Positions 58,715 to 64,000 of a stretch of 64,000 bases of DNA are shown one piece after another. The position numbers and the translations under genes were made by a program. How positions within the stretch are numbered: position 1 is the first letter of the stretch; the number at the start of each line of letters is the position of its first letter. The DNA lies in assembly GCF_023242315.1 (NCBI RefSeq), contig NZ_JALLIY010000001.1:186001-250000 (forward strand). Reading direction: 5' to 3'. Below the pieces are notes generated by a model that worked only from the letters and a program-made list of their open reading frames with translations, was not told the origin of the DNA and ran no database searches. This DNA is from Pseudomonas sp. MWU13-2105. Its GTDB lineage: Bacteria; Pseudomonadota; Gammaproteobacteria; Pseudomonadales; Pseudomonadaceae.

Positions 58715-59740
58715 ATGACGCTTGCAGTCCAGTTCACCCACGTTTCCCGTCAGTTCGGCGAAGTGAAAGCCGTCGACCGGGTTTCCATCGATATCCAGGA
58801 CGGCGAGTTCTTTTCCATGCTCGGCCCTTCCGGCTCGGGCAAGACCACCTGCCTGCGCCTGATCGCCGGCTTCGAACAACCCAGCGCCGGCTCGATCCGC
58901 ATCCATGGCGAAGAAGCCGCCGGCCTGCCGCCCTATCAGCGCGACGTGAACACGGTATTCCAGGATTACGCGCTGTTCCCCCACATGAACGTACGTGACA
59001 ACGTCGCCTACGGCCTGAAAGTCAAAGGCGTCGGCAAGAGCGAACGCCTGGAGCGCGCCGAAGAGGCCCTGGGTATGGTCGCCCTGGCCGGCTACGGCGA
59101 GCGCAAGCCGGTACAACTCTCCGGCGGCCAGCGCCAGCGCGTGGCCCTGGCCCGCGCCCTGGTCAATCGCCCCCGCGTGCTGCTGCTCGACGAACCCCTC
59201 GGCGCGCTCGACCTCAAGCTGCGCGAACAGATGCAGGGCGAGCTGAAAAAGCTCCAGCGGCAACTGGGCATCACCTTCATTTTCGTCACTCACGACCAGA
59301 CTGAAGCCCTGTCCATGTCCGACCGCGTGGCCGTGTTCAACAAGGGCCGCATCGAGCAGGTCGACAGCCCGCGCAACCTCTACATGAAACCGGCCACAGT
59401 GTTTGTCGCCGAGTTCGTCGGCACCTCCAACGTGCTTCGCGGCGAGCTGGCCAAACAGCTCTGCGGCAGCGACCTGCCGCTGTCGATCCGCCCGGAACAC
59501 GTGCGCTTCGCCGACGGTCCGGTGCAAGGCCATGAAGTCGAGATCAGCGGCCTGCTCCACGATATCCAGTACCAGGGCAGCGCCACCCGCTACGAACTGA
59601 AACTGGACAACGGCCAGACCCTGAACATCAGCCAGCCCAATACCCAATGGCAGACCAGCAGCAACGGGCACCAGGCCGGCCAGCGCCTCACCGCGCGCTG
59701 GGCGCGGGAAGCCATGACCGTGCTGGCGAGCGAGGCCTGA
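58715..59740 (+). CDS. ydcT: ABC transporter ATP-binding protein, YdcT/PotA type
   Basis: A 341-residue ATPase. Walker A GPSGSGKTT, Q-loop FQDYALFPHM, signature LSGGQRQRVALARAL, Walker B VLLLDEPLGALD, H-loop VTHDQTEA, then the TOBE regulatory domain at the C-terminus. It ends 1 bp before the first permease gene. Confidence 0.93.
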   Translation: MTLAVQFTHVSRQFGEVKAVDRVSIDIQDGEFFSMLGPSGSGKTTCLRLIAGFEQPSAGSIRIHGEEAAGLPPYQRDVNTVFQDYALFPHMNVRDNVAYGLKVKGVGKSERLERAEEALGMVALAGYGERKPVQLSGGQRQRVALARALVNRPRVLLLDEPLGALDLKLREQMQGELKKLQRQLGITFIFVTHDQTEALSMSDRVAVFNKGRIEQVDSPRNLYMKPATVFVAEFVGTSNVLRGELAKQLCGSDLPLSIRPEHVRFADGPVQGHEVEISGLLHDIQYQGSATRYELKLDNGQTLNISQPNTQWQTSSNGHQAGQRLTARWAREAMTVLASEA

Positions 59741-59741
59741 G

Positions 59742-60689
59742 ATGAACACCCTCGCCCTCCCCCAGGCCAACTCGGCCGGCTCGCCGATGCGACGCTTCGC
59801 CAACCTGCTGTACCGCCGCCCCAATCTCTACCTGGCACTGCTGCTGGTGCCGCCGCTGATCTGGTTCGGCGCGATCTACCTCGGCTCGCTGCTGACCCTG
59901 CTCTGGCAAGGCTTCTACACCTTCGACGACTTCACCATGGCGGTCACCCCGGACCTGACCCTGGCCAACTTCGCCGCGTTGTTCGCGCCGTCGAACTTCG
60001 ACATCATCCTGCGCACCCTGGGCATGGCCGTGGTGGTCTCGATCGTCGCCGGCTGCATCGCTTTCCCCATCGCCTACTACATGGCGCGCTACACCACGGG
60101 CAAGACCAAGGCGTTCTTCTACATCGCGGTGATGATGCCGATGTGGGCCAGCTATATCGTCAAGGCCTATGCCTGGACCCTGCTACTGGCCAAGGGCGGC
60201 GTCGCCCAGTGGTTCGTCCAGCACCTCGGGCTGGAGCCGCTGTTGCAGTTCGTGCTGGGGATTCCCGGGGTCGGCGGCAGTACCCTGTCGACCTCGCACC
60301 TGGGCCGTTGCCTGGTGTTCGTCTATATCTGGCTGCCGTTCATGATCCTGCCGATCCAGGCCTCCCTGGAACGCCTGCCGCCGTCGCTGCTGCAAGCCTC
60401 CGCGGACCTCGGCGCCAAACCGCGCCAGACCTTTATGCAGGTGGTCCTGCCGCTGTCGATTCCAGGTATCGCGGCGGGTTCGATCTTCACCTTCTCGCTG
60501 ACCCTGGGCGACTTTATCGTGCCGCAACTGATCGGCCCGCCCGGCTACTTCGTCGGCAGCATGGTCTACGCCCAGCAAGGCGCCATCGGCAACATGCCGA
60601 TGGCGGCGGCCTTCACCCTGGTGCCGATCGTGCTGATAGCCGTGTACCTGTCCATCGTCAAACGTCTGGGGGCCTTCGATGCGCTCTAA
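59742..60689 (+). CDS. ydcU: ABC transporter permease, YdcU/PotB type
   Basis: A 315-residue inner-membrane permease with about six helices. The EAA loop that docks on the ATPase is seen as [20 protein letters not shown]. Its 3' end overlaps the next gene by 11 bp. Confidence 0.92.
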   Translation: MNTLALPQANSAGSPMRRFANLLYRRPNLYLALLLVPPLIWFGAIYLGSLLTLLWQGFYTFDDFTMAVTPDLTLANFAALFAPSNFDIILRTLGMAVVVSIVAGCIAFPIAYYMARYTTGKTKAFFYIAVMMPMWASYIVKAYAWTLLLAKGGVAQWFVQHLGLEPLLQFVLGIPGVGGSTLSTSHLGRCLVFVYIWLPFMILPIQASLERLPPSLLQASADLGAKPRQTFMQVVLPLSIPGIAAGSIFTFSLTLGDFIVPQLIGPPGYFVGSMVYAQQGAIGNMPMAAAFTLVPIVLIAVYLSIVKRLGAFDAL

Positions 60690-61506
60690 TGCACAACAAC
60701 ACGGCGACCAGGCTTCACTCGGCCTGCGCCTGGCGGCCTGGGGCGGGCTGGTGTTCCTGCACTTCCCGATCCTGATCATCTTCCTCTACGCCTTCAACAC
60801 CGAAGACGCGGCCTTCAGCTTCCCGCCCCAGGGCTTCACCCTGAAGTGGTTCAGCGTGGCCTTCGCCCGACCGGACGTACTGGAAGCCATCAAGCTGTCG
60901 TTACAGATCGCCGCGATTGCCACGCTGATCGCCATGCTGCTCGGCACCCTGGCCTCGGCCGCCCTGTATCGCCGCGACTTCTTCGGCAAGCAGGGCATAT
61001 CGCTGATGCTGATCCTGCCCATCGCCCTGCCGGGGATCATCACCGGGATCGCCTTGCTCGCGACCTTCAAGACCTTGGGGATAGAGCCGGGGATGTTCAC
61101 CATCATCGTCGGCCACGCGACCTTCTGCGTGGTGATCGTCTACAACAACGTCATCGCCCGCTTGCGGCGCACCTCCCACAGCCTGATCGAAGCCTCGATG
61201 GACCTGGGTGCCGACGGCTGGCAGACCTTCCGCTACATCGTCCTGCCGAACCTCGGCTCGGCGCTGCTGGCCGGCGGCATGCTGGCGTTCGCCCTGTCGT
61301 TCGACGAGATCATCGTCACTACCTTTACCGCCGGGCATGAACGCACCTTGCCGATCTGGCTGCTCAACCAGCTCAGCCGGCCACGGGACGTCCCGGTGAC
61401 CAACGTGGTCGCCATGCTGGTGATGATGGTCACGATGCTGCCGATACTCGGCGCCTACTACCTGACCCGCGGCGGCGAAAGCGTGGCCGGCAGTGGCGGC
61501 AAATAA
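60679..61506 (+). CDS. ydcV: ABC transporter permease, YdcV/PotC type
   Basis: A 275-residue second permease of the heterodimer, about six helices, with the EAA loop [20 protein letters not shown]. Overlap with the upstream permease shows coupling. Confidence 0.92.
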   Translation: MRSNAQQHGDQASLGLRLAAWGGLVFLHFPILIIFLYAFNTEDAAFSFPPQGFTLKWFSVAFARPDVLEAIKLSLQIAAIATLIAMLLGTLASAALYRRDFFGKQGISLMLILPIALPGIITGIALLATFKTLGIEPGMFTIIVGHATFCVVIVYNNVIARLRRTSHSLIEASMDLGADGWQTFRYIVLPNLGSALLAGGMLAFALSFDEIIVTTFTAGHERTLPIWLLNQLSRPRDVPVTNVVAMLVMMVTMLPILGAYYLTRGGESVAGSGGK

Positions 61507-61546
61507 GCGAAGACCGAGGCCGGCTACCGAAATTGAAAGCTAAATC

Positions 61547-61676
61547 GGAACTGGAACTGAGGCTGTGACTGGAATTTGGACTTGAACTTGAACTTGGACC
61601 GTGGGAGCGGAGCTTGCCCGCGAAGGGGCCCTTGAGGGCACTAAAAGCTTCGCGGACAAGCTCCGCCCCCACAAGG
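61547..61676. repeat. Degenerate hexamer tract and REP pair
   Basis: A low-complexity tract of imperfect GGAACT/TTGAAC units (61547-61600) leads into a REP pair with arms GGGAGCGGAGCTTGCCCGC (61601-61622) and GCGGACAAGCTCCGCCCCC (about 61652-61672). Confidence 0.75.
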
Positions 61677-61762
61677 AGACTCCCATCCATCCGAAGGCTC
61701 CCACAAACTCCGAAAAATTCGGTGTCTACAGAACCACCTGATTGCTCCATGAGGACATGACC

Positions 61763-63187
61763 ATGCAAACCAAACTGCTGATCAACGGCCAACTCGTCAA
61801 CGGCGAAGGCCCGGCCCAATCCGTGTTCAACCCGGCCCTGGGCCGGGTCCTGGTAGATATCAACGAAGCCAGCGAAGCCCAGGTCGACGCCGCCGTGCGC
61901 GCCGCCGACGGCGCCTTCGAAAGCTGGTCGCAGACCGCGCCGAAAGACCGCTCCCTGCTGCTGCTGAAACTGGCCGACGCCATCGAGGCCCATGGCCCGG
62001 AACTGGCGAAACTGGAGTCGGACAACTGCGGCAAGCCCCTGAGCGCGGCCCTCAACGACGAGATCCCGGCGATCGCCGACGTGTTCCGTTTCTTCGCCGG
62101 CGCCAACCGTTGCATGAGCGGTTCGGCGGGAGGCGAATACCTGCCCGGCCACACTTCGATGATCCGCCGCGACCCGGTGGGCGTGATCGCCTCCATCGCG
62201 CCGTGGAACTACCCGCTGATGATGGTCGCCTGGAAAATCGCCCCGGCCCTGGCCGCCGGCAATACCGTGGTACTCAAGCCCTCGGAACAGACCCCGCTGA
62301 CCGCCTTGCGCCTGGCCGAACTGGCCGCGCAGATCTTCCCGGCCGGCGTGTTCAACCTGGTCTTCGGCCGCGGCCCGACCGTGGGCAACCCGCTGGTGAC
62401 CCACCCGAAAGTACGCATGGTGTCGCTGACCGGCTCCATCGCTACCGGTTCGCAGATCATTTCCAGCACCGCCGACAGCGTCAAGCGCATGCACATGGAA
62501 CTGGGCGGCAAGGCCCCGGTGATCATCTTCGACGACGCCGATATCGATGCCGCCGTGGAGGGCATCCGCACCTTCGGTTTCTACAATGCCGGCCAGGACT
62601 GCACCGCCGCCTGTCGGGTCTATACCCAGGCCGGGATCTACGAGAAGTTCGTCGAGAAACTCGGCGCGGCGGTCAGCACCATCAAGTATGGCTTGCAGGA
62701 TGATCCGCAAACCGAGCTGGGCCCGCTGATCACCGCCCAGCACCGTGATCGCGTGGCCGGTTTCGTCGAGCGCGCACTGGCCCAGTCACATATCCGCCTG
62801 GTCACGGGCGGCAAGGCGGTGCCCGGCAACGGCTTCTTCTTCGAACCGACGGTCCTGGCCGACGCCCTGCAGGATGACGAAATCGTCCGGCGCGAGGTGT
62901 TCGGGCCGGTGGTCTCGGTAACCCGGTTCGACGATGAAGCCCAGGTGCTGGGTTGGGCCAACGATTCGGACTACGGCCTGGCGTCGTCGGTGTGGACCGC
63001 CGATGTCGGTCGCGCCCATCGCCTGGCGGCCCGCTTGCAGTACGGCTGCACCTGGGTCAACACCCACTTCATGCTGGTCAGCGAAATGCCCCATGGCGGG
63101 CAGAAGCTGTCCGGGTATGGCAAGGACATGTCGATGTACGGATTGGAGGACTACACCACCGTGCGGCATGTGATGTTCAAGCACTGA
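61763..63187 (+). CDS. patD: Gamma-aminobutyraldehyde dehydrogenase PatD (second copy)
   Basis: A 474-residue NAD-dependent dehydrogenase, the same length as E. coli PatD, with E246 and C280 at the expected positions. Oxidises 4-aminobutanal from putrescine to GABA. ATG 61763 has GAGG 8 nt upstream; ATG 61757 is too close to it. It is closely similar to the 55771-57261 product (shared [37 protein letters not shown]). Confidence 0.9.
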   Translation: MQTKLLINGQLVNGEGPAQSVFNPALGRVLVDINEASEAQVDAAVRAADGAFESWSQTAPKDRSLLLLKLADAIEAHGPELAKLESDNCGKPLSAALNDEIPAIADVFRFFAGANRCMSGSAGGEYLPGHTSMIRRDPVGVIASIAPWNYPLMMVAWKIAPALAAGNTVVLKPSEQTPLTALRLAELAAQIFPAGVFNLVFGRGPTVGNPLVTHPKVRMVSLTGSIATGSQIISSTADSVKRMHMELGGKAPVIIFDDADIDAAVEGIRTFGFYNAGQDCTAACRVYTQAGIYEKFVEKLGAAVSTIKYGLQDDPQTELGPLITAQHRDRVAGFVERALAQSHIRLVTGGKAVPGNGFFFEPTVLADALQDDEIVRREVFGPVVSVTRFDDEAQVLGWANDSDYGLASSVWTADVGRAHRLAARLQYGCTWVNTHFMLVSEMPHGGQKLSGYGKDMSMYGLEDYTTVRHVMFKH

Positions 63188-63646
63188 CACATCAATACCT
63201 GGGTTGTCCGCGAAGCAGGCGTTCGTCTTGAGGGCCTCTTCGCGGGCAAGCTCCGCTCCCACAGGTTATCGGTCGCCTGCGAAAAGTAAATTCGACGCGG
63301 TCATTGTGGCAGCGGAGCTTGTCGGGACGCCGCACAGCCGCGAAGAGGCCAGAACAAGCACCACCATTCAAGATATCTACCCGCAATCCAGATCCACCAC
63401 AACAATACCGAACCGGGACGGGCCGTCATGGCCCGGCCACGGTTTCGGACACCTGAAATCTGCCGATTTTCTGGAGCAACAGCGTCATGAGTGCACAACC
63501 CCACCTCGGCGCAGCGGCCGACAGCGGGTGTTCGAGCGCCATCAACCGCTCTGCGTGCTGTTCAACACCTTCGATATCCGCGCCGAGGATTCCTACCGGC
63601 CAGCATTCCTCAGCGCGTCCCTGGCGGGCATGACGACTTGTGCGAC
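63188..63646. other. 459-bp stretch without a supported gene
   Basis: It holds REP arms (GCGGGCAAGCTCCGCTCCC at about 63242-63260, and an inserted-core arm at 63309-63350 with GTCGGGACGCCGCACAGCC). An ATG at 63487 with GGAG upstream opens only a 48-codon frame of unremarkable composition. Open frames through the repeats look like chance. Confidence 0.65.
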
Positions 63647-63838
63647 TCAAAACCGCGAAACACCCTCCATCACATTCAACAGGCAGCGCATCGCATTGCG
63701 GTCCTCGGCCGACAACGCGCGATAGCGTTCCAGCAATTGTTGCTCTTCAGCGCTGAGCTTGCGCGCCCTGGGCCGGGATGAGGTCCTGAACGTCCAGAGG
63801 AACAGCATGAAACCGACAATGCTCCGCGCCTTTGCCAT
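63647..63838 (-). CDS. Small hypothetical protein
   Basis: A 63-residue protein. A short hydrophobic start (ARSIVGFMLFLWTF) is followed by a charged helical tail, LSAEEQQLLERYRALSAEDR, of a kind often found in short regulators. GAGG lies 9 nt before the ATG at 63838. No homologue recalled; a real gene is likely but unproven. Confidence 0.5.
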   Translation of the reverse strand: MAKARSIVGFMLFLWTFRTSSRPRARKLSAEEQQLLERYRALSAEDRNAMRCLLNVMEGVSRF

Positions 63839-64000
63839 GACCACTTTCCTCGCTGGATAGACCTGCCCCGCCTGAACGAACCGCTCAGGATTGCCTTAAG
63901 CGTAGGAACAGTCCGAATCAGGCTAAGAACATTTCGAAATTTCCAGCAAGAAAACTCAAGTCATCCTGGCAAGAGCCCGTGATAAACACCCGGGGTACGC

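Noticed and set aside
63204..63725. A 173-codon plus-strand frame
   Set aside because: It reads straight through two REP arms and lies opposite the better supported small gene at 63647-63838.

Overview
The window is a GC-rich stretch of a Pseudomonas chromosome, most likely from the P. fluorescens group. The evidence is the gene content and order (lptF, mexJK-mexL, adk-ppc, lysS-prfB followed by a complete wsp operon), the high G+C, and many intergenic REP-type palindromes with cores such as GCGGGCAAGCCCGC. Genes are dense on both strands. No rRNA, tRNA, CRISPR array, IS element or phage was seen.

Layout. 1-6.1 kb: lysine/peptidoglycan precursor genes (3' end of dapC, dapD), a CPA1 Na+/H+ antiporter, an ArsC/YffB-like reductase and the cysteine desulfurase pair csdA-sufE. 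6.2-12.9 kb: tcdA, an NdvB-type GH17-GT2 glucosyltransferase, dapE-rlmA, a small conserved gene and a cold-shock gene. 13.1-23.8 kb: plsB, two conserved genes, the RND efflux pair mexJ-mexK with its divergent TetR repressor gene mexL, rsmJ, and a protein with an internal duplication. 23.9-30.7 kb: a PEP-mutase-family enzyme, a DUF72 protein, tsaB, adk and ppc. 30.8-36.3 kb: the PA3691-like/lptF envelope stress lipoproteins, an alpha/beta hydrolase, and a TetR gene joined to a MATCAP-like (QEGLA, DUF1704) metallopeptidase. 36.4-39.1 kb: lysS and prfB, the latter with its programmed +1 frameshift. 39.3-41.8 kb: a decayed orphan vgrG with the stub of a downstream cargo gene and a cluster of REP arms. 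42.3-50.8 kb: the wspABCDEFR surface-sensing c-di-GMP operon, divergent from a second membrane diguanylate cyclase (50.8-52.5 kb). 52.6-53.8 kb: an AT-rich DUF4157 (HExxH) protein with an unrecognised C-terminal domain, the most foreign-looking gene here. 54.0-63.2 kb: a SAM methyltransferase, a LysR regulator and a putrescine/GABA-type locus (ydcSTUV-like ABC transporter flanked by two PatD-like aldehyde dehydrogenases). A small conserved ORF ends the window.

How the genes work together. Most of the window is core metabolism and translation: diaminopimelate synthesis by dapC/D/E, Fe-S sulfur supply by csdA-sufE, tRNA t6A and ct6A by tsaB/tcdA, rRNA methylation by rlmA/rsmJ, lysS/prfB, and phospholipid entry by plsB. 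Three modules give lifestyle traits: MexJK efflux, Wsp plus a neighbouring GGDEF protein for surface-induced c-di-GMP, and polyamine/GABA-aldehyde uptake and oxidation. The accessory material is confined to the decayed vgrG island and the DUF4157 gene, which flank the wsp/GGDEF block on either side.
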